DNA of 64,000 bases from Thalassobacillus devorans (GTDB lineage: Bacteria > Bacillota > Bacilli > Bacillales > Halobacillaceae), in the NCBI RefSeq assembly GCF_900176565.1, contig NZ_FXEH01000005.1, positions 248,001 through 312,000 of the forward strand, read 5' to 3'. Shown here one piece after another: positions 48,826 to 57,486 of the stretch (the first letter of the stretch is position 1; every line of letters starts with the position of its first letter). The notes under the pieces are model-generated. The model made no database searches, was not told the origin of the DNA, and worked only from the letters and a program-made list of their open reading frames with translations. Position numbers and translations under genes: made by a program.

Positions 48826-49775
48826 CACTGCCACCTCCATTTCAGCTTGAACAGCGCGCCCAGAAGTGTTAGGCCTATGATAATAACTACCGAAGATAAC
48901 AAAAATACCGTCAGCAGGCCGCTGTCTCCCCATTGTTCGATTAATAGAAACTGAGGCCCGAAAACATAGGCAGCATTCAATTGATCAATTGCCCATACTC
49001 GGAGCGACTCGACAGGGTTCAAAAATATCATGACGATGAGATTATACAATTTATACGCATAAGGGATATGTTCAATAATAGAGAAAATAAGAAATTCATA
49101 GACAAACAGGAGGAAACTCCAGGCCGCCAGAGCAAAGCTCAGTCCCTGCATACGATTATTGCTCCAAGTTCCTAATAAGACAGCAAGAGCCCCGAAAACG
49201 CCGATCAATAAGAAATTCAATATAAGAAAGGTCATAAACAATTGCACGCCCTGCATTTTCCCTAATAAAGCCATTCCTGTTCCAAACAAACCATAAGAAA
49301 GGGCAGTAGCCGTAGAGACACTTAGAAACAAGGCCACATATTTACTTATCAGGTAATAACCTCCCGGTACGCGGTAGGTCCTGAGTAATGCAAGCCTACC
49401 TGACTCTTTGTCAGCGGTTACCGAGGTTACTCCAATAACCAGCGTGATGATCGGCACAATCCATAACGTTACATTCATCAAAAGGGCTACGGATCGACTA
49501 AAACCGGTAATGACGCTGTCCCCAGCTTCATTTGCCGCAGGCATTTCCTCAAGTCCGTATATTGAAGGGTCTACATTTCCAGTATCAATATCGCTGCCCA
49601 CACCTTCCAACCCATAACTCACCATGGCTGGATCCATGGAAGTCGACTTCACCCCATACGCATAGAATAAAATTGCCATAAGCAAAAATAATAAGATACT
49701 GCTTAGAAGCCATTTGCTGCGCATCAGCAGTTTCCACTCATACCGGATCATTGGTATTAACTTCGCAGCTTTCAT
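48825..49775 (-). CDS. nosY: ABC transporter permease, NosY-like
   Basis: 316 residues with about six transmembrane helices. An extracytoplasmic acidic loop after the first helix (roughly residues 45-95, DPAMVSYGLEGVGSDID) and VIGVTSVTADKESGRLALLRTYRVP are typical of NosY/ABC-2 permeases. ATG at complement 49773-49775 with GGGGTG upstream; 15 nt after nosL. Forms a transporter with NosF. Confidence 0.85.
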   Translation of the reverse strand: MKAAKLIPMIRYEWKLLMRSKWLLSSILLFLLMAILFYAYGVKSTSMDPAMVSYGLEGVGSDIDTGNVDPSIYGLEEMPAANEAGDSVITGFSRSVALLMNVTLWIVPIITLVIGVTSVTADKESGRLALLRTYRVPGGYYLISKYVALFLSVSTATALSYGLFGTGMALLGKMQGVQLFMTFLILNFLLIGVFGALAVLLGTWSNNRMQGLSFALAAWSFLLFVYEFLIFSIIEHIPYAYKLYNLIVMIFLNPVESLRVWAIDQLNAAYVFGPQFLLIEQWGDSGLLTVFLLSSVVIIIGLTLLGALFKLKWRWQ

Positions 49776-49790
49776 CACTTTCACCCCGCT

Positions 49791-50237
49791 TTAGTGATGC
49801 ATCTTCATTCGTTTCAGCTCGACATCCATCACCTTCATGCCCTGGAATATTTCTCCGTTATGTTCTTGTGTGAATGTCGCGGCATCCGCTTTTTCTTTAA
49901 AAGCAATAAAGCCGTAACTCATCGGAGTTTCTATTCCATTTTCCTGGACGATATAAGCATCATCCAGCTTTAGCCACTGGTGTGAGTGATAGTCCCGGAC
50001 AAAGGCCTGCTCCACTTCATTTCCCTTCATAAAGGTGAGCATACATCCGATATCATCAAATTTTTCGGGTGTGCCATCCTTCATGATGACCTGGCTTGCA
50101 GCTTTCTCATCGTTGATACCCATATGACATAAAGCACAGCTGTCAACGGATGTATTGATTTCTTCCGGGCCGGCAGCCTCTCCGACCGCACACCCCGCAG
50201 TAATGAGTAATAAAACGAACAGCAGCCATTTTTTCAT
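49791..50237 (-). CDS. nosL: NosL copper-binding lipoprotein
   Basis: 148 residues. Signal peptide with lipobox ITAGC, lipidated Cys16, then the NosL copper motif CALCHMG (Cys34, Cys37, Met39). NosL delivers Cu(I) to the N2O reductase in known systems. Here no nosZ is present, so the nearby NirK is another possible client. ATG with GGAGGAGG upstream, overlapping nosD by 4 nt. Confidence 0.9.
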   Translation of the reverse strand: MKKWLLFVLLLITAGCAVGEAAGPEEINTSVDSCALCHMGINDEKAASQVIMKDGTPEKFDDIGCMLTFMKGNEVEQAFVRDYHSHQWLKLDDAYIVQENGIETPMSYGFIAFKEKADAATFTQEHNGEIFQGMKVMDVELKRMKMHH

Positions 50238-51574
50238 GTTCTCCTCCTCCTCGAGCCGAGGATCAAACCACCGCTCACCACTATCATAGATAGAAAAAAT
50301 AAGGCAGGAACTAACATAATCGCCTGATCTGCCTCGTGAGTGGTTTCCCGTGTGGAAAAGTCCATTGGAACCGGTTCTGACAATGGGTAAGGATCTGTGA
50401 TGAAGGTGTCGGAAGGGATTGGTGTAAAATGTTCCACAGTATTCCACATCTCAATAGCAGGACTTCCTGCAAACGCCTGTAATAATGGCTCCTCTGCAAT
50501 CATGTGATGGAACGAATCTCCGCTCTTATATGCAAATTCAACTACTGGACTATCATCAAAATTGACATGACGCTGGTCATCCCAATAATTTCCATACCCA
50601 CTTAAATAGAAATCATTTTCACTATCAACAGCAGCTGCCACCTGCTGATTATTAGCTATGAAATTATTCAGGTAGATCGTATTTCCTTTGGACGCTTCAC
50701 CCGCCTCCAGCCCCAAGTGATTTCCAGATATTTCGTTAAAAGATAGATCATTGGCAATCGCATTTTCCAGGTAGAGGCCACGACGATTGGCAACAATGCG
50801 ATTATTTTTCACCTGGGAATCAAACGTATCAAATATAAAAATCCCAGCACCGTCCAATAAGGTATTATCATGTAAATGGTTTCCTTTAATGCGGACTTCA
50901 TAGCTTTGCATGATCATCAGGCCATTTCTGCTGTCAAACACCTCATTATCGTTTATTACCACGCTCGTCGAATCCATTGTATGAACGCCGTAACGCGCCT
51001 TCTGAATCGTATTGCCGGTGACTTGGCATAGATCAGAAAAGGAAACATAGACACCATCCTGCAAATGGGATAGATCATTCCCTTTAACCACCGCATGCGG
51101 GCTTTCAACGAGATAGACGCCGAACCCTTTATGACGGTCGTCTGTGTAACTGCGTATGATGTTACTTTCTATGACAGCACCATAAGCATCCTTGACCTCT
51201 ATACCATTGAATACGTCTTTTATAATGTTTCCTTTCACTTGAACCCGATCTCCTTTTATTGCTATGCCCGGGTTTTGTGAGCCACTTTGCTCTATAGTCA
51301 GACCTTCTACAGTTGTGTCATCTGCCATAACCTTCAGCACAAACCCTTGACTGTCCCCCACCACTCGGGCGCCTTTTTCACCTTTGATAGCAACTGTTTC
51401 ATTGATGATAAAAGGGCCTTGATAGGTTCCTTCCTCTAAATAGATGGCATCTCCTGAAGTGGCGTTATCCAAAACGGATTGGACGTCGTCTTTTACGGAG
51501 ACATGAATGGTATCTGCCAGGACAGGAAATGGCTGCAGACAGAGGAAAAGGAACAAAAAGAGCAACACCCTCAT
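50234..51574 (-). CDS. nosD: NosD parallel beta-helix protein
   Basis: 446 residues: signal peptide (VLLFLFLFLCLQPFPVLAD), then carbohydrate-binding/sugar-hydrolase type right-handed beta-helix repeats (GIAIKGDRVQVKGNIIKDVF, GIEVKDAYGAVIESNII, GVYVSFSDLCQVTGNTIQ, GVHTMDSTSVVINDNEV), and a C-terminal transmembrane anchor with GSRRRR. Recognised as NosD by this architecture and its place before nosL-nosY-nosF. It acts outside the membrane with NosFY. ATG at complement 51572-51574 after GGGGGTG. Confidence 0.9.
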   Translation of the reverse strand: MRVLLFLFLFLCLQPFPVLADTIHVSVKDDVQSVLDNATSGDAIYLEEGTYQGPFIINETVAIKGEKGARVVGDSQGFVLKVMADDTTVEGLTIEQSGSQNPGIAIKGDRVQVKGNIIKDVFNGIEVKDAYGAVIESNIIRSYTDDRHKGFGVYLVESPHAVVKGNDLSHLQDGVYVSFSDLCQVTGNTIQKARYGVHTMDSTSVVINDNEVFDSRNGLMIMQSYEVRIKGNHLHDNTLLDGAGIFIFDTFDSQVKNNRIVANRRGLYLENAIANDLSFNEISGNHLGLEAGEASKGNTIYLNNFIANNQQVAAAVDSENDFYLSGYGNYWDDQRHVNFDDSPVVEFAYKSGDSFHHMIAEEPLLQAFAGSPAIEMWNTVEHFTPIPSDTFITDPYPLSEPVPMDFSTRETTHEADQAIMLVPALFFLSMIVVSGGLILGSRRRRT

Positions 51575-51648
51575 CCGGACACACCCCCTCACTTTCTGCC
51601 TTCAAGCGACAGGAGCAGTGCGTCTTGGTATAACGCACTGCCCTTCTA

Positions 51649-52716
51649 TTAATGACTCATGGTTGCTTTGCCGTCATCTTCCCCTGTTTCTGTCACCTTC
51701 AAAATAGCAACCGCTCCCTTTTGAGCGTGGTTGAACTGATGCGTCACAATCGGATAGCTTCCTTCCTCTGTTACCGTGAATTCCACTACCGCACCTCCAC
51801 TCGCTGGAAGCATCACGGTTTGCAATCCTTGGAAGTGGTTATATGGATTGCCATCCATATAGACGTCATCGAAAATCGTCCCCACAACATGGAAGGAGCT
51901 TACTTCATTTGGTCCCACGTTGTTAATATACATCCGGATGCGGTCCCCTACTTTGGCGAGAAGCGGTTCATCTTTCAAAGAGAAAGTGTCTCCATTGGTA
52001 TTGCGGCCATCTTCGTCAAAAGATTTGACAGAGAATACAACCTGGCTTGGTTCCCCATTGGAAAAGTCATCAAGATCGTTATATTTATACCATTCATTTT
52101 GAATCATGATGAATTCACGATCGATCACATCATCATTTGGATAGCCATCTTTTGGTTTTACGATAATCGTTCCATGCATGCCGTTTGCGATGTGGCTCAA
52201 AATCGGGCTGGTGCCGCAGTGGTACATGAATACCCCAGGTTTCGTAGCAGGAAAACGGAAGGTACCTGTTTCGTCAGGTTCGACATTTGCGAAGTTCTTC
52301 GATGGAGCGGTATGAACAGCATGAAAGTCCATACTGTGTGGGATAGCAGGGTCCATATTTTTCAAGGTGAAGTTGATCATATCTCCTTCTTCTACGACGA
52401 CAACTGGTCCAGGAGCTTCCCCATTGAACGTCCAGGCCTTATAAAAATAGTCCTTTTCAATTTCAATATCTGTGATTTGAGCGGTCATTTCGACATTAAC
52501 TTCATTTTCTCCGACTCTTTCTACCTTCAATGGCACAGGTTCCTGGTTCAAATCCTGATGCGGTTTAATTGCCTCTACTGCATCCCCCGATGCCGCTTCC
52601 ACTTTTCCACCTGCATCTGTTTCACCTTTTTCTGCTGAGTCTTCTCCTGACTGGGCACAGCCCGCAAACAATCCTAGCAATAAAAGGAATCCTATCCACA
52701 CTGCCAACTTTTTCAT
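51649..52716 (-). CDS. nirK: Copper-containing nitrite reductase (NO-forming)
   Basis: 355-residue two-cupredoxin-domain enzyme reducing nitrite to NO outside the membrane. Lipobox FAGC with Cys20 anchors it, as usual in Gram-positives. Type 1 copper ligands are His127, Cys167, His175 and Met180 (VFMYHCGTSPILSHIANGMHG region); type 2 ligands His132, His166 and His326; catalytic Asp130 and His276 are present. The short T1 loop resembles Geobacillus enzymes. GTG/ATG choice resolved to the ATG at complement 52714-52716 (AGAGAGGTG upstream). Followed 74 nt later by nosD, and preceded by an Fnr-type site. Confidence 0.96.
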   Translation of the reverse strand: MKKLAVWIGFLLLLGLFAGCAQSGEDSAEKGETDAGGKVEAASGDAVEAIKPHQDLNQEPVPLKVERVGENEVNVEMTAQITDIEIEKDYFYKAWTFNGEAPGPVVVVEEGDMINFTLKNMDPAIPHSMDFHAVHTAPSKNFANVEPDETGTFRFPATKPGVFMYHCGTSPILSHIANGMHGTIIVKPKDGYPNDDVIDREFIMIQNEWYKYNDLDDFSNGEPSQVVFSVKSFDEDGRNTNGDTFSLKDEPLLAKVGDRIRMYINNVGPNEVSSFHVVGTIFDDVYMDGNPYNHFQGLQTVMLPASGGAVVEFTVTEEGSYPIVTHQFNHAQKGAVAILKVTETGEDDGKATMSH

Positions 52717-52745
52717 TGCATTCACCTCTCTAGTTTTATTTAAGA

Positions 52746-52766
52746 CCTCTTCTTGAAAAGAAGAGG
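52746..52766 (-). promoter_or_regulatory. Hairpin in the nirK leader
   Basis: CCTCTTCTT / AAGAAGAGG, perfect 9-bp stem with a 3-nt loop, 30 nt before the nirK start. A second, A/T-only hairpin (AACTTTTT / AAAAAGTT, 52799-52819) precedes it. No T-run after either, so message stability or translation control is more likely than termination. Confidence 0.45.
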
Positions 52767-52861
52767 AGATGAATAATGATTGATGCAGGCCGAAAATAAA
52801 CTTTTTTAATCAAAAAGTTTCGAAATTAGTCGGCTCTTGGCTTCCTCATCTTTTCACCTTC

Positions 52862-52867
52862 ATTTTA
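52862..52867 (-). promoter_or_regulatory. Predicted -10 of nirK
   Basis: TAAAAT on the minus strand. A start 7 nt downstream (about 52855) puts the Fnr-like box centre at -41.5, the class II activation position, which is why I select it. Leader about 140 nt. Confidence 0.5.
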
Positions 52868-52888
52868 TCTTCATAACCTCCTGGGCAG

Positions 52889-52904
52889 TGTGATAGGAAT
52901 CACG
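52889..52904. promoter_or_regulatory. Fnr-type box before nirK
   Basis: TGTGATAGGAATCACG matches the Fnr/Crp palindrome TGTGA-N6-TCACA at 9 of 10 positions. Known Bacillus Fnr sites share this form and activate anaerobic respiration genes. About 36 nt further upstream CTTGTGAAT (52940-52948) resembles the ResD site TTTGTGAAT. Confidence 0.75.
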
Positions 52905-53049
52905 CACAATAGGTCAAAATGTGTATACTTCATGGCGTACTTGTGAATGAATTGTAGATAGTGATTCTAATTATTTATTAATAGTTATCACCTGTTTAGA
53001 ATGAAACAAATTATCACTAACCAGCTGGGAAATGATTTGCCATCCCTGA

Positions 53050-53055
53050 TATAAT
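53050..53055 (+). promoter_or_regulatory. Extended -10 of the SNF2 helicase gene
   Basis: TGATATAAT at 53047-53055 (TGN-TATAAT) with no good -35. Between it and the Fnr box the only other structure I see is a loose A/T-rich inverted repeat GTGAT...ATCAC at 52961-52991. Confidence 0.5.
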
Positions 53056-53091
53056 AGAACGTAAATAATGCAATCAGTTAGGATGCTCATT

Positions 53092-56000
53092 ATGCAGTCA
53101 TATTTACTGGAACCGAAGGATATCAAAAAAATCACCGGCAATACTTTTTATACAAGAGGCCTTCGTTATTACAACGGAAGAAAGGTACATGGATTAACGC
53201 ATAACGCTGCGATTAATTCATGGCGTGCAGTCGTTACAGGTACCGAAGACTACGAAGTACGCGTGTTTTTCTTTGATGATGACGACCTGGAAGCAAAATG
53301 CGAATGCCCTGCTTACAGCAGTTTTTACAGTTGCAAACATATAGCTGCTGTCTTGCTGGCCATCAGGGATCATGCATTGAAGGAATCAGGCTTGAAGGAT
53401 ATTAAAACGGAAACATACGAATCTCAATTTTTACCGATCGATCGCGACCATTTTTCTAAGCGATTAACAGAAGTATTCATGCAACAGTCTCCAGAGCAGC
53501 AGTCTTTCAATGAGCGCGTTACTCTGAACGTCCATTATCAGCTTCATTTGCAAACAGCGATGGGAAAAAACATGCTTGGCCTGGAAATGAAGCTTGGCAA
53601 TAATTATCTATATGTCATTAAAGATTTAGGAGAGTTGCTGGAGCATATTCTTGAGAATAAGCCTTATGCGATTACCAATAAATTCAGCTACCGGCCAGAA
53701 GAACATCACCTTGAGGAGAAGGACCTGGAGATTTTTCAAACGCTTCAAAAAATAGTTCATCAGGAACAGTTCTATAAAGATTCGTACTGGAATCACTCCG
53801 TAGAAAAGCGGCGTTTAACCATTCCGCCTGCATTTGCCGAAGCTTTGCTGGACAGACTGGCTGAACGCGACAGCAGTCTTCATGAGATAAAAGCCAATCA
53901 TGACCAATGGACGCTGCACGATGAACTTCCTCCGTTCACCATTGAAGTGACAAAGGATGAAGAAAACTTTCAGCTGCATCTTTCCGATTTGAAGCAGTAT
54001 GTATATTTATCTACCTACAGCCTGCTGTACCGTGACGCGGAGTTCTATAAAATTACCGATCAGCAGAAGTCTATTTACGAAAACATCATGAGTGTATTGC
54101 CTTATCGTTCAAACGGAAATCATACGATTTCACGTAAATATATGGAACCGGTTCTCTCAGAAGTAATGCCCGCGCTAGAAAAAATCGCCACTGTTTATTA
54201 TGCCGGGCCGGTTCAGGAAACGGTAGTACGTGAACCATTAAAAGCGGAAGTCTACCTCGATATTCATCAAGGTGCCCTCACTGCTGATTTATACTTTAAT
54301 TACGGTGATTATCAACTGCGTCCCTTTCTCGCTGCCGAACCGGAAGGGGATAGGATCATTCAAAGGAACACCGCCGAGGAAAATGCTATTATGCATGTCA
54401 TTGAAATGAGCGAATTCAAGTTTGATGGCGAACATATCCACCTGACGGATGAAGACGAAATTTTCTACTTCCTTATAGAACAGCTTCCAAGATTAAAACA
54501 ATTGTCAGATGTTTACCTGTCAGGGGCGGTCAACAATATGCTCAAGTTTTCAGAAACCGAACTTGTGCCTGCCATAGAAATGTCTGAGGAGGGGAATTGG
54601 CTTGATATCGCCTTCTCCATGGATGGAATTACAACCGATGATATTTCCGAAGTGATGAAAGCTGTCATTGAAAAGAAACGATATTATAAATTATCAGAAG
54701 GAGCATTACTTGCACTGGACACACCAGCCTTTGACAGATTTCGAAGGCTCGCGGATGAATTTGAGCTTGAAACCGAAGATATCGATGCCAACCACGTACA
54801 GGTAGCGCAAGCCAGGAGTATGCAAGTGGATGAAGTTTTGCATACCACCAAAGAAGAACGCAACGCTGATTTTGATGCTTTGCTCCACCGTCTGCGGGAT
54901 CCTTCCACCTATGAAGTCGCGCTACCAGACAATCTTGATGCTGACTTACGTGACTATCAATTGACTGGGTTCCGATGGATGAAAACGCTGGCTAACTACC
55001 GGATGGGCGGTATTCTTGCCGATGATATGGGATTGGGCAAAACATTGCAGAGTATTACTTTTCTCCTTTCCGAAAAACAAGAAGGGCATATGAAAGATCC
55101 AGCATTGATCGTTGCACCCGCCTCCCTTGTTTTTAACTGGAAAAAAGAAATCGAGCGATTTGCTCCCGCATTTAAAGCACAGGCGATATCCGGTGATCCA
55201 GAGACCAGACAAAGCCTGCTTGATGCTACTGAAAAGAACGATATTATCATTACCTCGTATCCGTTATTGCGACAGGATATTTCCGTTTATTCCGATAAGA
55301 AGTTCCATACGATGATTTTGGATGAGGCACAAGCAATTAAAAATGAACAAACCAAAACCGCACAGGCGACACGTTCGATCAAAGCTACCCACCGCTTCGC
55401 TCTAAGCGGGACACCGATTGAAAACTCGCTTAACGAATTATGGTCGATATTCCGAACAATTATGCCTGGGTTCTATACAAATAAGAAAAAATTCCTTGCC
55501 ATGAAACCGGAAAAAATCGCCCAGATTACTCGTCCTTTCATCTTAAGGCGACTGAAAAAAGATGTGCTGGAGGAGCTGCCAGATAAAATCGAAACGAACC
55601 AGTATTCCGAATTGACGACAGAACAAAAACAGGTTTATCTGGCATATCTGGAAAAAATCCAGTCGGAAGTCAAAGAGACGATTGCAACGAAAGGGTTCCA
55701 ACGCGGTAAACTGGAAATCCTGGCAGGATTGACACGACTCCGGCAAATCTGCTGTCATCCGGGGCTGTTCCTCGAAAACTACCAGGGTGAATCTGGCAAG
55801 CTGACACAATTGAAAGAGCTTGTTACCGAATTGAAAGAGGGAGGCCATCGCCTGCTCATTTTCTCTCAATTTTCCAGTATGTTGAAGATGATGTACAACG
55901 AGCTGGAACAGATGGGGGTGGAGGCATTCTATTTGGATGGAAGTACTAAATCAGAAGACCGCCTTGAACAGGTCGACCGATTTAATGCTGGAGAAAAAGA

Positions 56001-56304
56001 TGCCTTCTTTATTTCCCTGAAAGCTGGGGGCACCGGGCTGAACCTTACCGGAGCCGACACAGTCATCCTTTACGATTTATGGTGGAATCCAGCAATAGAG
56101 GAACAAGCGGCTGGCCGCGCCCATCGTATCGGACAAAAAAAGGTCGTCCAGGTCATCCGGATGCTTGCAGAAGGGACAATTGAAGAACGTATCCACCAGC
56201 TGCAGCAGAAAAAAAGGGACCTCGTTGATCAGATTATACAGCCAGGCGAAACCATGCTGACCAGCCTAAAAGAAGACGAGATACGCCAGCTTCTGGATAT
56301 GTAA
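53092..56304 (+). CDS. SWIM zinc-finger SNF2-family helicase (YwqA-like)
   Basis: 1070-residue SWI/SNF2 ATPase. Near the N-terminus a SWIM zinc finger (Cys70, Cys72, Cys81, His83 in KCECPAYSSFYSCKH). Residues about 150-600 are a bacterial SNF2-associated region. The ATPase follows: ILADDMGLGKT near 641-650, DEAQ box near 744 (DEAQAIKN), SGTPIENS, and the helicase C-lobe with DGSTKSEDR, GGTGLNLTGAD and AAGRAHRIGQ. Acts on nucleoprotein complexes such as stalled RNA polymerase; exact role unproven. I choose the third ATG (53092), 8 nt after AGGA. Confidence 0.94.
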   Translation: MQSYLLEPKDIKKITGNTFYTRGLRYYNGRKVHGLTHNAAINSWRAVVTGTEDYEVRVFFFDDDDLEAKCECPAYSSFYSCKHIAAVLLAIRDHALKESGLKDIKTETYESQFLPIDRDHFSKRLTEVFMQQSPEQQSFNERVTLNVHYQLHLQTAMGKNMLGLEMKLGNNYLYVIKDLGELLEHILENKPYAITNKFSYRPEEHHLEEKDLEIFQTLQKIVHQEQFYKDSYWNHSVEKRRLTIPPAFAEALLDRLAERDSSLHEIKANHDQWTLHDELPPFTIEVTKDEENFQLHLSDLKQYVYLSTYSLLYRDAEFYKITDQQKSIYENIMSVLPYRSNGNHTISRKYMEPVLSEVMPALEKIATVYYAGPVQETVVREPLKAEVYLDIHQGALTADLYFNYGDYQLRPFLAAEPEGDRIIQRNTAEENAIMHVIEMSEFKFDGEHIHLTDEDEIFYFLIEQLPRLKQLSDVYLSGAVNNMLKFSETELVPAIEMSEEGNWLDIAFSMDGITTDDISEVMKAVIEKKRYYKLSEGALLALDTPAFDRFRRLADEFELETEDIDANHVQVAQARSMQVDEVLHTTKEERNADFDALLHRLRDPSTYEVALPDNLDADLRDYQLTGFRWMKTLANYRMGGILADDMGLGKTLQSITFLLSEKQEGHMKDPALIVAPASLVFNWKKEIERFAPAFKAQAISGDPETRQSLLDATEKNDIIITSYPLLRQDISVYSDKKFHTMILDEAQAIKNEQTKTAQATRSIKATHRFALSGTPIENSLNELWSIFRTIMPGFYTNKKKFLAMKPEKIAQITRPFILRRLKKDVLEELPDKIETNQYSELTTEQKQVYLAYLEKIQSEVKETIATKGFQRGKLEILAGLTRLRQICCHPGLFLENYQGESGKLTQLKELVTELKEGGHRLLIFSQFSSMLKMMYNELEQMGVEAFYLDGSTKSEDRLEQVDRFNAGEKDAFFISLKAGGTGLNLTGADTVILYDLWWNPAIEEQAAGRAHRIGQKKVVQVIRMLAEGTIEERIHQLQQKKRDLVDQIIQPGETMLTSLKEDEIRQLLDM

Positions 56305-56351
56305 AACACTTTTATTTGAATGTAATCCTACTAAAACCAAAAAAATATAAG

Positions 56352-56387
56352 AAAAGCCTGGAGTAATTTAACTACTCCAGGCTTTTT
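56352..56387. terminator. Bidirectional terminator between the SNF2 gene and the ctaA-like gene
   Basis: AAAAGCCTGGAGTA / TACTCCAGGCTTTTT, 14-bp stem, 7-nt loop, T-run on both strands; serves the two convergent genes. Confidence 0.92.
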
Positions 56388-56414
56388 AATGACTGAACGA
56401 CTTCCCAGCAGTGT

Positions 56415-57305
56415 TCAGGCTTTCTTTATAGGACGTTTTTTCAGTTTGAACCAATACCCCCCAAGTACACTGGCTCCAACCATCATGGTAAGCGTCGATA
56501 CAATCATATGGATGGATGAAAGTAAGACCGTATTTTTTGTTACCACAATCATAATGCCGACTACGGCATTCAATACAATAAAAATCATATAGGCCCAGGC
56601 TAATGGGAGATGATAACGGAATTTCGATGAATAAATCAAAAACCATAAAGCAGCTACAAACACGATGACCGTAGCCACCCAATGTAAGGAATAGACCACA
56701 TTAGCGATACTTTCGCTTGTAATTAAATATTCATGGGCCGGGATATCCAAGATCACATTGGATGCACGACTATGCTTGAAGAAAGCACCCAGCACAGTTT
56801 GGAAAATATAAAACAGGAAGCCTACCGTAAAAGCTTTATAACTCATCGCAACAGCATCCCTATGATGAGGCTCTACTGGAGATTCCCTTTCATGCAGACT
56901 GTAGCTCAACAACACCATCGTCACAAGGAGCAGCTGACTGAACATGACATCAAATGTAGAAAAGCCGGGAGGGGTTCCTAATAATACATTAAGACCGCCT
57001 ATTACAGATTGGAAGATCAATAACCCAAAACTAAGCATAGATAACCAGCGTACGGCTTTTGATTGACGGTTTGTAATAAAGGCACCAACCGCGTTAATCA
57101 AGATGACAACACCCAGAAGTGTAGTGAAAATTCGATGAGAATATTCAATCACAACGTGATAATCAGTAAAAACTGGTATCAGGGAGCCATTACAGAACGG
57201 CCAGTCCGTTCCACAAGCATCTCCGGATTCTGTGGCAACGACCAGGTTGCCTAATATTAAAGCGAGAAAAGTAAATATAACGGTAAAAATTGAAAATTTT
57301 CGCAT
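56415..57305 (-). CDS. COX15/CtaA-family membrane protein (heme A synthase-like, divergent)
   Basis: 296 residues with eight predicted transmembrane helices. The N-terminal half keeps the CtaA cysteine pair (Cys31, Cys38 in CGTDWPFCNG) and the EYSHR motif (Glu54, His57). The C-terminal half has His208 (SLHWVA) and His266 (SIHMIVS). But the second haem-ligand His of the N-terminal half, expected near residue 121 (ALHFG in B. subtilis), is replaced: the stretch reads FDVMFSQLLL. The second Cys pair of B. subtilis CtaA is also absent. No ctaB or cta genes adjoin. Either a divergent heme A synthase or a haem protein with a changed role. Confidence 0.82.
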   Translation of the reverse strand: MRKFSIFTVIFTFLALILGNLVVATESGDACGTDWPFCNGSLIPVFTDYHVVIEYSHRIFTTLLGVVILINAVGAFITNRQSKAVRWLSMLSFGLLIFQSVIGGLNVLLGTPPGFSTFDVMFSQLLLVTMVLLSYSLHERESPVEPHHRDAVAMSYKAFTVGFLFYIFQTVLGAFFKHSRASNVILDIPAHEYLITSESIANVVYSLHWVATVIVFVAALWFLIYSSKFRYHLPLAWAYMIFIVLNAVVGIMIVVTKNTVLLSSIHMIVSTLTMMVGASVLGGYWFKLKKRPIKKA

Positions 57306-57486
57306 CAGCTTATCCCTCTATTTCAGTCGAATGAACTCGATGACCAATTACATAACTATAGGAATCATATCATGATATTCTACCATATAAGAAGCAATTA
57401 GACATATTTCGCCCATGAACATTTTGTGAACCCACTGTTTTATCGTATCACTCAAGGGTAAATTTTAACCAAAAGGAGGATGTTGT

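Noticed and set aside
48826-48933. 36-residue extension of NosF
   Set aside because: Lies inside nosY in another frame; the downstream ATG has its own ribosome site and begins the normal ABC domain.
51652-52638. 328-residue plus-strand open frame
   Set aside because: Exactly antisense to nirK, which has all copper ligands; codon-position effect of the real gene.
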